Of a stretch of 64,000 nucleotides of DNA, positions 36,141 to 45,519 are shown one piece after another (position 1 is the first letter of the stretch; each line of letters opens with the position of its first letter). This DNA is from Prosthecodimorpha hirschii. Its GTDB lineage: Bacteria > Pseudomonadota > Alphaproteobacteria > Rhizobiales > Ancalomicrobiaceae. The translations under genes and the position numbers were made by a program. The DNA lies in contig NZ_LJYW01000001.1 in assembly GCF_001305515.1 (NCBI RefSeq), positions 3,768,960 through 3,832,959 on the forward strand. The letters are read 5' to 3'. The notes beneath the pieces were generated by a model that saw only the letters and a program-made list of their open reading frames with translations, made no database searches and was not told where the DNA came from.

Positions 36141-37495
36141 GCCCAGGCCCCCTCGTCGCGCACCAGCCGGCCGGCGACGGCGGTCTCGACGCAGTCGTCG
36201 AGCGAGCCGTAGACCGTCGCCCAGCCGGTATTGCCGGGGGCGTAGTGGGCGAACTTGCCGGAATTGGTCATCAGCACCTTCGGCCGGTCGAAGGTCGCCT
36301 CCGGCAGGATCGGGGCGACCACCACGCAGGTGTCGACGATCGGCACCACGCCGGCCGCCTCCAGGGCCTCCGCGCGGCCCTCCTCCTGCAGCACCTGCCA
36401 GACGAAGCGGCTGGTGCAGGCATAGATCGGCAGCCGGGTGCGGCGGCCGGCGAGGCCGCGTTCCAGCGCGGCCAGTTCCTCGAAGGAGAGATGCGGGCTG
36501 CCGATCGCGATGGCGTCGGGCTCGGCGGCCCGGTCCGCGGTGGTCAGGCGATCGCGCGCGTCGCGCACCAGCGCCGGCGTGACCACGACCCGCTCGGCGG
36601 GCTCGGCACGCCCAAGTGCCGCCGCGAGGCTCGGCGCCTCCGGGGTCGATCCGACGATATGGAACAGGGCGACCGCGCCCGACGAGGCGGCTGCCGCGCC
36701 GAAGGCCTTCAGCCGGTCCTCGTCGACGCCCGGCGGCAGGCCGACCACGACCGGCACAGCCTCGCCGCAGAGGCTCCCGACCAGGCTGCCGAGCACCGGA
36801 TAGAAGGCCTCCTCGGCCTTCAGCCGTTCGGACAGACCGGTCACATCGAAGACGAAGCGGCCGATGCGGTTGCGGTCGAGATGCAGCCCGGTCTCCGGCG
36901 CGAACCCGGTCAGGGCGCAGCAGATGTCGAGAAAGTCGCCGAGCCGGTTGGTGCGCGCGCCGAGCACCGAGTTGGCGAAGGCGACCGCGTTCGATTCGCC
37001 CCAGGCGACGTGGTCGCCGAGGCCGGGCCGGTGCCCGGCCTGATAGGGCGCGCAGGTCCAGGTCGGCCGGCAGCCGAGCGCCTCGTAGGCGGCAACCATG
37101 CGCTCGGCCATCCGCTGCTGATGGGCGGCAAAGCGGACGCGGCCGGCATGGATCAGGTCGAGCGCGCCGACATTGAGCGTGGTCGGCACCGCCACCTGTC
37201 CGCCCCCCGCAACCAGCGTCTCGGCGAACAGCACGCCGGCATCGCCATGGAACAGGCAGCCGTCGATATGCGCCGAGGCGACGGGCACCAGACTGTCGGT
37301 GCCGAGCAGCCGGGCCGTTTCGGCCAGGATGCGGGCGGCGGTTGCCGCGGCCGGCCCGCGGGCGCCGGCGAGATGGGGGGCGAGGTCGGTCTCGATCGAC
37401 AGGGGAAGGACTCGTGGTCGGGGCGTGTTTCGGCGGGCATCCTCGTGCCCGGACGGCCGAAGGGCAAGGGCATTGCCGGCCTCTTCTTCCGGCAT
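36137..37495 (-). CDS. Aconitase X catalytic (large) subunit, DUF521
   Basis: About 452 residues from the ATG at 37495; the family core begins at SIETDLAPHLAG, so the true start may lie up to 33 codons further in, but no ATG or GTG was found there. Diagnostic segments are VPVASAHIDGCLFHGDAG, CAPYQAGHRPGLGDHVAWGESNAVAFANSVLGA, ICCALTGFAPETG, YACTSRFVW and VDTCVVVAPI, containing the iron-sulfur cysteines. The neighbours (DapA-family enzyme, TRAP transporter, GntR) point to catabolism of an imported amino-acid-like hydroxy compound; cis-3-hydroxyproline is the best-known substrate of this enzyme type. Confidence 0.9.
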   Translation of the reverse strand: MPEEEAGNALALRPSGHEDARRNTPRPRVLPLSIETDLAPHLAGARGPAAATAARILAETARLLGTDSLVPVASAHIDGCLFHGDAGVLFAETLVAGGGQVAVPTTLNVGALDLIHAGRVRFAAHQQRMAERMVAAYEALGCRPTWTCAPYQAGHRPGLGDHVAWGESNAVAFANSVLGARTNRLGDFLDICCALTGFAPETGLHLDRNRIGRFVFDVTGLSERLKAEEAFYPVLGSLVGSLCGEAVPVVVGLPPGVDEDRLKAFGAAAASSGAVALFHIVGSTPEAPSLAAALGRAEPAERVVVTPALVRDARDRLTTADRAAEPDAIAIGSPHLSFEELAALERGLAGRRTRLPIYACTSRFVWQVLQEEGRAEALEAAGVVPIVDTCVVVAPILPEATFDRPKVLMTNSGKFAHYAPGNTGWATVYGSLDDCVETAVAGRLVRDEGAWA

Positions 37496-37583
37496 CGGCA
37501 GCGGCACAGGCAGCGGTCCCACAAAAGGACCGGCCGACGGATTCCCGCTTGACCCTACGCAGTTTGCCGCATAGTTTGTGCGC

Positions 37584-37597
37584 AGTAACATGTTACT
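37584..37597. promoter_or_regulatory. Perfect 14-bp palindrome, putative operator of the local GntR regulator
   Basis: AGTAACATGTTACT lies in the divergent promoter region, 23 bases before the DapA-family TTG start and upstream of the aconitase X genes. Placement and form fit a GntR-family operator controlling both directions; the regulator at 38508 is the natural candidate. Confidence 0.65.
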
Positions 37598-37620
37598 GAT
37601 TGTTCAGGTGGAGAAGTCCC

Positions 37621-38511
37621 TTGTCGGAAAAGACGAAATTCGGCCTGTCCTGTGCGCTCGTGACCCCGTTCGCAGAGACCGGCGCGGTCGATCTGCCGCG
37701 GCTCGCCTTCCATGCCGGTCGCGTCATCGAGCGCGGCTGCGACACCGTCACGCTCTACGGCACGACCGGCGAGGGCGCCGCGATCGGGCTCCTGGAGCGC
37801 GAGCGCATGGCCGGTGCGGTCGTCGCCGGCGGTGTCGAAGCGGGCCGGCTCTATGCCGGCGTCGCATCCGCCGTGCTGGACGATGCGATCACGCAGGGCC
37901 GCATCGCGCTCGATCTCGGCATGCGCGGCCTGCTGGTGGCGCCGCCCTTCTATTTCAAGTCGATCGACGAGGAGGCGCTGTATCGCTGGTTCGCGACCTT
38001 CATCGAAGGCCTCGGCGCGGCGGCGCGCGGCATCGTGCTCTACCACATTCCGTCGATGACCTCGGTCGGTCTCTCGGTCGAGCTGGTCGGCCGGCTCAAG
38101 GCCGCCTTCCCGGGCGTGATCACGGCGGTCAAGGATTCCGCCTCCAACTGGGAGGGCACGCAGGCCTTCCTGGCGGCGCATCCCGATCTGCACATCCTGG
38201 TCGGCGACGAGCGCCTGCTGTCGCGCGCCGTGCGCGCCGGGGCGGGCGGCTCGATCTGCGGCTTCGCCAATTTCGCGCCGGAAATGCTGCGCCCGGTCAT
38301 CTATGGCGGCGCCGACAATCCGGACGTGAACCGGATCGTCGATGCGGTCGTGAAGCATCCGGTGATGGCCGCCACCAAGGCGCTGGTCGGCCATGTCTAC
38401 CAGGATTCCGGCTACGGCCCGATGCGCCCGCCGCTCCGGGCGCTCACCGCGGCCGAGCGTGCCGAACTGTTTGCGACCTTCGACGGCATCATGGCCAAGG
38501 CGGCCGCATGA
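37621..38511 (+). CDS. Dihydrodipicolinate synthase / N-acetylneuraminate lyase family protein
   Basis: 296 residues from a TTG with GGAG seven bases upstream. A class I aldolase TIM barrel: Tyr141 in IVLYHIPSM and Schiff-base Lys171 in ITAVKDSASN, with the GTTGEG carboxylate-binding loop at 47-52. True DapA is unlikely given the catabolic setting. Within this family, Delta1-pyrroline-4-hydroxy-2-carboxylate deaminase (hydroxyproline degradation), 2-keto-3-deoxy-sugar-acid enzymes and NAL are alternatives; the presence of aconitase X favours a hydroxyproline-related role. Start and stop (ATGA) couple it to the GntR gene. Confidence 0.85.
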   Translation: MSEKTKFGLSCALVTPFAETGAVDLPRLAFHAGRVIERGCDTVTLYGTTGEGAAIGLLERERMAGAVVAGGVEAGRLYAGVASAVLDDAITQGRIALDLGMRGLLVAPPFYFKSIDEEALYRWFATFIEGLGAAARGIVLYHIPSMTSVGLSVELVGRLKAAFPGVITAVKDSASNWEGTQAFLAAHPDLHILVGDERLLSRAVRAGAGGSICGFANFAPEMLRPVIYGGADNPDVNRIVDAVVKHPVMAATKALVGHVYQDSGYGPMRPPLRALTAAERAELFATFDGIMAKAAA

Positions 38512-39182
38512 CCAATCCGCGGGCGGCCCGGGAGGGCGGCGAGCCGAAACTGCGCGATCTCGCCTATGCGAGCTTCACCGAGCGGCTGCTCGCCCGCGAG
38601 ATCAAGCCCGGCCAGTTCGTGTCGCAACGCGAACTGGTCGAGATCACCGGCCTGCCGCTCGGGGCGATCCGCGAACTGATCCCGCGGCTGGAGGCGGAGG
38701 GGCTGATCACCACCGTGCCGCAGCGCGGCATGCAGGTCGCCCATGTCGATATCGACCTGATCCGCAACGCCTTCCAGTTCCGGCTGTTCCTGGAGCGCGA
38801 GGCGACGGCGCTGTTCGCGGCCGCGGCGAGCGCCGATCTGGTCGCCGCCCTGCGCCGCGCGCATGAGGAGATCGTCGCCCGCGCCAAGGCCGGCGGCGAT
38901 CCGGACCTGGTGCGCGACGCCGAGGAGGTCGACCGGCGCCTGCACCAGACCATCATCGACCATCTCGACAATGCGATCATCTCGCAGGCCTACCGGGTCA
39001 ATTGGATCAAGATCAAGCTGATCCGGCGCGACGAGACCCGGCTCTACGAGAACCTGATCGTGCCCGTGATGGCCGACCACCTGAAGGTGATCGCCGCCAT
39101 CGAGGCGCGCGATCCGGCCGCGGCCGCGGCCGCGATTTCCGACCACATCACCAACGCCCGCAACAGGGCGCTGGATCTCTGA
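38508..39182 (+). CDS. GntR-family transcriptional regulator, FCD subfamily
   Basis: 224 residues, start overlapping the stop of the DapA-family gene. Winged helix domain LAYASFTERLLAREIKPGQFVSQRELVEITGLPLGAIRELIPRLEAEGLI with the recognition helix altered from the usual SRTPVREA to PLGAIREL. The FCD domain has metal-ligand-type residues in EEVDRRLHQTIIDHL, VMADHLKVIAAI and ISDHITNA. It probably senses the pathway substrate and controls the divergent cluster through AGTAACATGTTACT. Confidence 0.92.
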   Translation: MTNPRAAREGGEPKLRDLAYASFTERLLAREIKPGQFVSQRELVEITGLPLGAIRELIPRLEAEGLITTVPQRGMQVAHVDIDLIRNAFQFRLFLEREATALFAAAASADLVAALRRAHEEIVARAKAGGDPDLVRDAEEVDRRLHQTIIDHLDNAIISQAYRVNWIKIKLIRRDETRLYENLIVPVMADHLKVIAAIEARDPAAAAAAISDHITNARNRALDL

Positions 39183-39274
39183 TCGCCATCCGGGCCACCA
39201 TGCCCGGCACCGGGCCCCCATGCCCGACACAAGGCAAAGCCGCACGAGACGGCCGCCGAAAAGGGAGGTACCAC

Positions 39275-40276
39275 ATGGCACGAGAATTCAGGCTTTCCCG
39301 CCGCAGCATCATGGCCGGCAGCGCGGCCGTCGGCGCCGGGCTGTTCATGCCGGCGATCGCGCGTGCCGCCCCGACGGTGATCCGCTGGGGCGATCTGCTG
39401 CCGGCCAATCACCCGCAGGTGCGCATGCTGGAGCGCATTGCCGCCGAGGTGAAGGACAAGACCGGCGGCCGGCTCGAGATCCAGACCTTTCCGGGCGGCC
39501 AGCTCGGCACCGGCAAGGACATGATGGAGGCGGTCGGTTCCGGCGCCCTGACGGCGACCACCGACGGCGCCGCCGCGCTCGGCGCCTTCCTGCCGCAGCT
39601 CTCGGTGATCGAGGCGCCCTATCTGTGGCGCGACGCGGCCCATATGGCCAAGCTCGGCGCGACGCCGCTGTTCAAGCAAATGAACGAGCAGCTGGTCGCC
39701 AAGCGCGGCATGCGCATGCTGGCGGTGACCTATTACGGCAAGCGCCACATCACGACCGGTTCCAAGGCGGTCAAGTCCGCCGCCGACATGGCCGGTTTCA
39801 AGCTGCGCGTGCCGCCGGTCGACACCTTCCGCGCCATGGCCGAGGCCTGGGGCGCCAAGGCGACGCCGATCGCCTTCAACGAACTCTATCTGGCGCTGAG
39901 CCAGGGGGCGGTCGACGGGCAGGAAAACCCGCTGCCGACCATCGCCAGCGCCAAGCTGAACGAGGTGCAGAAGTATCTCGTCCTGACCGGCCACATCATC
40001 ACGCCGCGCCTGGTCATCTTCAACGAGGACTTCCTGAAGACCCTCGCGGCGGCCGACCGGGCTGTGCTCGATGCCGCCATCGCGGCGGCGGTCGCCTGGC
40101 AGGACAAGGAACTGGCCGGCCAGGAGGCCTCGCTGGTCGACACGCTGAAGACCGGCGGCATGACGGTGATCGAGCCGGACATGGACAGCTTCCGCAAGCC
40201 GGTCCTGGCGCAGGTGCCGCCGAAATTCGAGGAGAAGTGGGGCAAGGGCGTCTTCGACGGCCTGCTCGCCCTCTGA
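39275..40276 (+). CDS. TRAP transporter substrate-binding protein, DctP family
   Basis: 333 residues with an excellent GGGAGG ribosome site. A twin-arginine-type signal (SRRSIMAGSAAVGAGLFMPAIARA) precedes a DctP domain: VIRWGDLLPANHPQVRMLERIAAEVKDKTGGRLEIQTFPGGQLG, the carboxylate-binding Arg region FKLRVPPVDTFRAM, and TPIAFNELYLALSQGAVDGQENPL. It binds a carboxylate-bearing substrate in the periplasm and passes it to the membrane subunits encoded next. TRAP systems of this type import C4-dicarboxylates, keto acids or amino-acid-like compounds. Confidence 0.95.
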   Translation: MAREFRLSRRSIMAGSAAVGAGLFMPAIARAAPTVIRWGDLLPANHPQVRMLERIAAEVKDKTGGRLEIQTFPGGQLGTGKDMMEAVGSGALTATTDGAAALGAFLPQLSVIEAPYLWRDAAHMAKLGATPLFKQMNEQLVAKRGMRMLAVTYYGKRHITTGSKAVKSAADMAGFKLRVPPVDTFRAMAEAWGAKATPIAFNELYLALSQGAVDGQENPLPTIASAKLNEVQKYLVLTGHIITPRLVIFNEDFLKTLAAADRAVLDAAIAAAVAWQDKELAGQEASLVDTLKTGGMTVIEPDMDSFRKPVLAQVPPKFEEKWGKGVFDGLLAL

Positions 40277-40429
40277 TCGCGCCGCGACCCGCCCCGCCGC
40301 ATCGGCGGACCTGACCCGGACGGCGCCCGCTGCCGTCCGGGGAGGGCGACGCCTATCCGCGCGCCGGACCGTCCCGACCGCCGTTCGCGTCGATCCCCCT
40401 GACCCCTTCCCCTGTCAAACGGAGCCGCC

Positions 40430-40927
40430 ATGCGCCTCCTCGTCCGCACCGTGGATCGCCTCGTCGAGGCGGCCGCCGTCGTGCTGCTTCTGTCCCTGCT
40501 CGCCGCCGTGGTGCTGGGCGTGGTCTTCCGACAGCTCGGCGATCCGCTCGCCTGGTCGGACGAGGCGGCGCAATATCTGCTGGTCTGGACGGGGTTCGTC
40601 GGCTGGGTGATCGGCACGCGCCGCAACGGCCATATCCGCATCGATGTCTTCTCCAGCCGGCTGCCGATCGTGCTGCAGCGCGTGCTGGAGGTGCTGACCC
40701 AGGCCGGCATCGTCGCGCTCGGCGTCGGCATGGCGGTGCATGGCTACGCCCTGATCGGCCGGACCTGGGACGTGGAGGCGGTCAGCCTGCCGGTGCCGAC
40801 CGCGATCCTCTACGTGCCGCTGCCCTTCGCGGGCGCCGTCGTCGCCCTGCAGGCGCTGGCCGACCTCTTCGATGCCCTGTCCGGCCGGCCGCGCCGCGCC
40901 CAGGCCTCCGCGGAGGCGCTGTCATGA
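40430..40927 (+). CDS. TRAP transporter small membrane subunit, DctQ family
   Basis: 165 residues with four membrane helices. The family motif VVFRQLGDPLAWSDEAAQYLLVWTGFVGW and the R-x-GHIRID loop after the second helix are typical of DctQ. It couples the binding protein to the large permease. A 153-base GC-rich spacer separates it from dctP, and the start of dctM overlaps its stop by ATGA. Confidence 0.93.
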   Translation: MRLLVRTVDRLVEAAAVVLLLSLLAAVVLGVVFRQLGDPLAWSDEAAQYLLVWTGFVGWVIGTRRNGHIRIDVFSSRLPIVLQRVLEVLTQAGIVALGVGMAVHGYALIGRTWDVEAVSLPVPTAILYVPLPFAGAVVALQALADLFDALSGRPRRAQASAEALS

Positions 40928-42210
40928 CGACCATGATGTTCGCCATCCTGGCGGTGTGGTTCGCGGCGCTGCTGATGGGCGTGCCGCTCTATGCCTCGAT
41001 GGGGCTGGCCGCCTACGCCTTCGTCTATCTCGGCGGCTTCACGGCCTCGATCGTGCCGCAGAAGATCGCCCAGGCGGCGAATTCCTTCCCGCTGCTGGCC
41101 GCGCCGCTGTTCATCCTGATGGGCAACATCCTCAATTCGGCCGGCATCACCGAGCGCATCTTCGGCTTCGCCACCGTCTGCGTCGGCTGGCTGCGCGGCG
41201 GCCTGTGCCACGCCAACATTCTGGCCTCGGTGATCTTCGCCGGCATGTCGGGCTCGGCGGTGGCCGATGCCGGCGGCGTCGGCACGCTCGAGATCAAGGC
41301 CATGAAGGACGAGGGCTACGATCCGGAGACCGCCGCGGCGATCACCGCGGCCTCGGCGACCATCGGGCCGATCATCCCGCCCTCGCTGCCGATGGTGGTC
41401 TACGGCGTCTCGGCCGACGTCTCGATCGGCGGCCTGTTCCTGGCCGGCGTCATCCCGGGGCTCTTGATGGCCGTGGCGCTGATGCTGATGGTCGCCGAGG
41501 TCGCCCGTCGCCGCAACCTGCCGCGCCATCCCTTCCCGAGCCTCGGCGCGGTCTGGCATGCCTACCGGCGGGCCCATTGGGCGCTGATGACGCCGGTCAT
41601 CCTGTTCGGCGGCATGATGGGCGGCCTGTTCACGCCGACCGAGGCGGCCGGCGTGGCGACCGTCTACGCCCTGTTCCTCGGCCTCGTCGTCTACCGCGAT
41701 TTCCGCCTCTCCGATCTGCCGCGCATCGTCGTGGAGACGGTCGAGACGACCGGCATCGTGCTGGCGCTGGTGATGACCGCCGGCGCGCTCGCCTGGTGCC
41801 TGTCGATCTCGCGCATCCCGCAGACGGCCGGGCCGATGATCGTCGATCTCGTCGGCAATCCGATGATGTTCCTGCTGGTGGTCAACATCCTGCTGCTGAT
41901 CGTCGGCTGCTTCATGGAGGCGCTCGCCGCCATGCTGATCCTGATCCCGATCCTGACGCCCGCCGCAGCGCAGTTCGGTATCGATCCGATCCAGTTCGGC
42001 CTGATCTTCGTCCTCAACCTGATGATCGGCACGGTGACGCCGCCGGTCGGGGTGGTGCTGTTCGTCACCTGCCGGGTCGCCAATATCAGCTTCGAGGCGA
42101 TGAGCCGCGCCATCGTGCCCTGGCTTATCCCGCTGATCGCGGTGCTGGCGGCGATCACCTTCTGGCCGCCGCTGACCACCTGGCTGCCGCGCCTGGTGCT
42201 CGGGCACTGA
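40924..42210 (+). CDS. TRAP transporter large membrane subunit, DctM family
   Basis: 428 residues, twelve or so hydrophobic segments. DctM motifs present: NSFPLLAAPLFILMGNILNSAGIT, SGSAVADAGGVGTLEIKAMKDEGYD, SATIGPIIPPSLPMVVYG and TPTEAAGVATVYAL near the middle. It forms the sodium-coupled permease with DctQ. Last gene of the catabolic cluster; a hairpin repeat and then ispG follow. Confidence 0.95.
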   Translation: MTTMMFAILAVWFAALLMGVPLYASMGLAAYAFVYLGGFTASIVPQKIAQAANSFPLLAAPLFILMGNILNSAGITERIFGFATVCVGWLRGGLCHANILASVIFAGMSGSAVADAGGVGTLEIKAMKDEGYDPETAAAITAASATIGPIIPPSLPMVVYGVSADVSIGGLFLAGVIPGLLMAVALMLMVAEVARRRNLPRHPFPSLGAVWHAYRRAHWALMTPVILFGGMMGGLFTPTEAAGVATVYALFLGLVVYRDFRLSDLPRIVVETVETTGIVLALVMTAGALAWCLSISRIPQTAGPMIVDLVGNPMMFLLVVNILLLIVGCFMEALAAMLILIPILTPAAAQFGIDPIQFGLIFVLNLMIGTVTPPVGVVLFVTCRVANISFEAMSRAIVPWLIPLIAVLAAITFWPPLTTWLPRLVLGH

Positions 42211-42240
42211 CCGGGCATCAACACCTTGAGCCAGTCCTTT

Positions 42241-42265
42241 TCGTCTGGATCGCTTCGATCCAGAC
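42241..42265. repeat. Perfect inverted repeat (11-bp arms, 3-bp loop) between dctM and ispG
   Basis: CGTCTGGATCG-CTT-CGATCCAGACG. It has no downstream T-run, so it is not a standard intrinsic terminator. Short palindromes of this form ending near CTAG (here GGCTCTAG at 42272) are often dispersed repeats in Hyphomicrobiales genomes; only one copy is present in this window. Confidence 0.6.
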
Positions 42266-42339
42266 GGGACAGGCTCTAGCCTCTTGACGATGACGGCCGC
42301 CTCGTCCCATCTCGGGCGGACGAGCCGAGGAAATCGCCG

Positions 42340-43587
42340 ATGACCAGCCCTTTCGCGCCGCTGCCGCGCCGCCGTTCCGTTCCCGTCTCCGTCGGCGGGG
42401 TCGTGGTCGGCGGCTCGGCGCCGATCGTCGTCCAGTCGATGACCAACACCGACACGGCCGACATCGAGGCGACCACCGCCCAGGTCGCCGATCTGGCGCG
42501 GGCCGGTTCCGAACTGGTGCGCATCACGGTCGACCGCGACGAGGCCGCCGCCGCCGTGCCGCATATCCGCGACCGGCTGGCCCGCCGCGGCATCCGCGTG
42601 CCGCTGGTCGGCGACTTCCACTATATCGGCCACACGCTGCTCGCCGACCATCCGGCCTGCGCCGAGGCGCTCGACAAGTACCGGATCAATCCGGGCAATG
42701 TCGGCTTCAAGGGCAAGCGCGACGGCCAGTTCGGCGCCATCGTCGAGAAGGCGATCCTGTACGGCAAGCCGGTCCGGATCGGCGTCAACTGGGGCTCGCT
42801 CGACCAGGAGCTGCTGACCCGCCTGATGGACGAGAATGCCGCCGCCGGCAGCCCGCGAACCGCGCGCGAGGTGATGCACGAGGCGATCGTGCAGTCGGGC
42901 CTGCTCTCTGCCGCGCGCGCCGAGGAGATTGGCCTGCCGCGCGACCGGATCATCATCTCCGCCAAGGTCAGCCAGGTGCAGGATCTGATCGCCGTCTACG
43001 GCGAACTGGCCCGGCGCTGCGACTACGCCCTGCATCTCGGCCTGACCGAGGCCGGCATGGGCTCCAAGGGCCTGGTCGCCTCCTCGGCCGCCATGGGCAT
43101 CCTGCTGCAGCAGGGCATCGGCGACACGATCCGCTTCTCGCTGACCCCGGAGCCGGGCGGCGACCGCACCCGCGAGGTCGTCGCCGCGCAGGAACTGCTG
43201 CAGACCATGGGCTTCCGTTCCTTCGTGCCGATCGTCGCCGCCTGCCCGGGCTGCGGGCGGACCACCTCGACCGTGTTCCAGGAACTCGCCCGCGACATCC
43301 AGGATCATATCCGCCGGTCGATGCCGGCCTGGCGCGAGAAATATCCCGGCGTCGAGGCGCTGAACCTCGCCGTGATGGGCTGCATCGTCAACGGACCGGG
43401 CGAATCCAAGCATGCCGATATCGGCATCTCTCTGCCGGGCACCGGTGAGACCCCGTCCGCGCCGGTCTTCATCGACGGCAAGAAGGCCATGACGCTGCGC
43501 GGCCCCGGCATCGCCGAGGCCTTCACGCGCATCGTCGAGGACTATGTCGAGCGGCGCTTCGGCTCGGGCGCCAAGGCGGCGGAATAG
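42340..43587 (+). CDS. ispG: 4-hydroxy-3-methylbut-2-en-1-yl diphosphate synthase (flavodoxin)
   Basis: 415 residues. N-terminal TIM-barrel motifs [25 protein letters not shown] and RINPGNVG, followed by the iron-sulfur domain with cysteines in [15 protein letters not shown] and [17 protein letters not shown]. It converts MEcPP to HMBPP in the MEP isoprenoid pathway. The length is normal for the bacterial two-domain form. It stands between the dctM hairpin and a 202-base spacer before yggT. Confidence 0.97.
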   Translation: MTSPFAPLPRRRSVPVSVGGVVVGGSAPIVVQSMTNTDTADIEATTAQVADLARAGSELVRITVDRDEAAAAVPHIRDRLARRGIRVPLVGDFHYIGHTLLADHPACAEALDKYRINPGNVGFKGKRDGQFGAIVEKAILYGKPVRIGVNWGSLDQELLTRLMDENAAAGSPRTAREVMHEAIVQSGLLSAARAEEIGLPRDRIIISAKVSQVQDLIAVYGELARRCDYALHLGLTEAGMGSKGLVASSAAMGILLQQGIGDTIRFSLTPEPGGDRTREVVAAQELLQTMGFRSFVPIVAACPGCGRTTSTVFQELARDIQDHIRRSMPAWREKYPGVEALNLAVMGCIVNGPGESKHADIGISLPGTGETPSAPVFIDGKKAMTLRGPGIAEAFTRIVEDYVERRFGSGAKAAE

Positions 43588-43789
43588 GCGATCGGTAGCC
43601 GGTGCGGCCGGATTTCGGTCCGGCGCGTCGGGTGCGCCGATCCGCATGCGTCCGCCCTCGCGATCATGCCGTCCCGCCGCGATGCCGCGTCCTCTTGTCG
43701 CCGCGGGGGCCGCGCTTTACATGGGGGGAGCCGCCGGGTCGCGCCGGACGGCCCGTCTCTCCCGTGAAGCGCCGCCCCAGGGATCGTCC

Positions 43790-44077
43790 ATGCAGCCCCT
43801 CGTCAAGGTTCTGATTTTCGCGATCGATATCTATTGGTGGATCGTCATCCTCGCGGTGGTCTTCTCCTGGCTCTATGCCTTCAACATCGTCAATTCGCGC
43901 AATCAGCTGGTCGATACGATCGGCAACTTCCTCTATCGGGCGACCGAACCCCTGTTCGCGCGCATCCGGCGCTTCCTGCCCAATCTCGGCGGCATCGATA
44001 TCGCGCCGATCCTGGTCATTCTCGGCCTCTACCTGATCCGCGAGTACCTGATCTATCTGTTCCGCTTCGTGCCGTGA
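43790..44077 (+). CDS. YggT family membrane protein
   Basis: 95 residues with two hydrophobic helices, IDIYWWIVILAVVFSWLYAFN and IDIAPILVILGLYLIREYLIYL, and the YggT motif YRATEPLFARIRRFLPNLGGIDIAPI. Proteins of this family are implicated in membrane or cell-division related functions in other organisms; the exact role is unknown. It overlaps the DUF167 gene by GTGA, the standard yggT-DUF167 pair. Confidence 0.9.
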   Translation: MQPLVKVLIFAIDIYWWIVILAVVFSWLYAFNIVNSRNQLVDTIGNFLYRATEPLFARIRRFLPNLGGIDIAPILVILGLYLIREYLIYLFRFVP

Positions 44078-44400
44078 GCGGCGCCGGCGACGCGGTCAAG
44101 ACCGAGGCGGGCGCGGTGCGACTGCGCGTCCGGCTGACCCCGCGCGCCGGTCGCGATAAGGTCGGTGCGTTCGAAGTGCTGTCGAGCGGAGAGACCGTGC
44201 TCGCCGTCCATGTCAGGGCCATCCCCGAGAAGGGGGCCGCCAACGTGGCGCTGGAGGGACTGGTCGCCAAGTCGCTCGGCGTCGCGAAGAGCAAGGTCGC
44301 GGTCGTTTCCGGCCAGACGTCCCGGACGAAGATCCTGCGTATCGAGGGTGATCCGTCCGAGCTCTCCGCCGCCGTCGAACGACTGGTCGATCACGGTTGA
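44074..44400 (+). CDS. DUF167 / UPF0235 family protein
   Basis: 108 residues from a GTG overlapping the yggT stop. The family core LRVRLTPRAGRDKVGAF, LAVHVRAIPEKGAANVALEGLVAKSLGVAKSKVAVVSGQTSRTK is complete. Function is unknown, but the gene is widely conserved next to yggT. It ends only four bases before the operator that precedes folD. Confidence 0.92.
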   Translation: MSGAGDAVKTEAGAVRLRVRLTPRAGRDKVGAFEVLSSGETVLAVHVRAIPEKGAANVALEGLVAKSLGVAKSKVAVVSGQTSRTKILRIEGDPSELSAAVERLVDHG

Positions 44401-44404
44401 GTTC

Positions 44405-44421
44405 TGGTATACCAAATACCA
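44405..44421 (+). promoter_or_regulatory. Putative GntR operator upstream of folD
   Basis: TGGTAT-ACCAA-ATACCA matches TGGYAT-N5-ATRCCA exactly; relative to the site at 17409 every C/T and G/A change is compensated in the opposite half, so the dyad symmetry is preserved. It ends 110 bases before the folD ATG. Confidence 0.75.
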
Positions 44422-44531
44422 GTCATCTCGAACGATCGCAGGGATGATGCTGCCGGCGCCCGCTCGGGTCCGGCCAGAGGGTTTTGCGCCCGACGCGGCC
44501 CGGCGCCGCGCGGCCGATGGGGGAGAGGTTC

Positions 44532-45455
44532 ATGACGGCACAGATCATCGACGGCAAGGCCCAGGCCGAGGCGCTGCGGGCGGCGGTGGCCGGAGAGGTG
44601 GCGCGGCTCAAGGCCGACCACGGTTTCGTGCCCGGTCTGGCGGTGGTGCTGGTCGGCGAGGATCCGGCCAGCAAGGTCTATGTCAGCTCGAAGGCCAAGC
44701 AGACGGTCGAGGTCGGCATGAACTCGATCGAGCACAAGCTCGATGTCGCCACGACCGAGGCCGACCTGCTCGCCCTGATCGGAAAGCTCAATGCCGACCC
44801 GGCCGTGGACGGCATCCTGGTCCAGCTGCCGCTGCCCAAGCATATCGATTCCGCCAAGGTCCTGGAGGCGATCGCGCCCGACAAGGATGTCGACGGCTTC
44901 CACGTCGTCAATGTCGGCAAGCTGGCGACCGGGCAGTGGAGCCTGGTGCCCTGCACGCCCTACGGCTCGATGATCCTGTTGCGGGCGACCCTCGGCAAGC
45001 TCGCCGGCAAGGAGGCGGTCGTGGTCGGCCGCTCCAACATCGTCGGCAAGCCGATGGCGCAGCTGCTGCTGAAGGCCAACTGCACCGTCACCATCGCCCA
45101 TTCCCGCACCCAGGACCTGCCGGCGGTCTGTCGCCGCGCCGATATCCTGGTCGCCGCGGTCGGCATTCCGGAATTCGTCAAGGGCGACTGGGTCAAGCCG
45201 GGCGCCACGGTGATCGATGTCGGCATCAATCGCGTGCCCGCGCCGGAGAAGGGCGAAGGCAAGACCAAGCTGGTCGGCGATGTCGACTATGCGGCGGCGG
45301 CCGAGGTGGCCGGCGCGATCACGCCGGTCCCGGGCGGCGTCGGTCCGATGACCATCGCGACCCTGCTCGGCAATACCCTGATCGCCGCCTGCCAGCGCCG
45401 CGGCCTCGCCGCGCCGGCCTATTTCGCCGAGATCGACCGGGATCTGTTCCGCTGA
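44532..45455 (+). CDS. folD: Bifunctional methylene-THF dehydrogenase / methenyl-THF cyclohydrolase
   Basis: 307 residues; ATG with GGGAGAGG upstream. Catalytic residues are visible: Tyr and Lys in [38 protein letters not shown], and the NAD(P)-binding [19 protein letters not shown] followed by [16 protein letters not shown]. It links methylene-, methenyl- and 10-formyl-THF, the step between folate C1 units and formate. It is separated from the preceding gene by its own operator, which is shared with the oxalate/formyl-CoA genes. Confidence 0.97.
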   Translation: MTAQIIDGKAQAEALRAAVAGEVARLKADHGFVPGLAVVLVGEDPASKVYVSSKAKQTVEVGMNSIEHKLDVATTEADLLALIGKLNADPAVDGILVQLPLPKHIDSAKVLEAIAPDKDVDGFHVVNVGKLATGQWSLVPCTPYGSMILLRATLGKLAGKEAVVVGRSNIVGKPMAQLLLKANCTVTIAHSRTQDLPAVCRRADILVAAVGIPEFVKGDWVKPGATVIDVGINRVPAPEKGEGKTKLVGDVDYAAAAEVAGAITPVPGGVGPMTIATLLGNTLIAACQRRGLAAPAYFAEIDRDLFR

Positions 45456-45519
45456 CGATCATTGGCCGCAGGAAGACGGGTCGGCGCGCATCCGGCGCCC
45501 CGACCCGGCGCCACCGCCG

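Noticed and set aside
45456..45519. Bidirectional terminator between folD and the Trm112-like gene
   Set aside because: A CGGGTCGG / CCGACCCG stem exists but its loop is long and there is no T-run on either strand.
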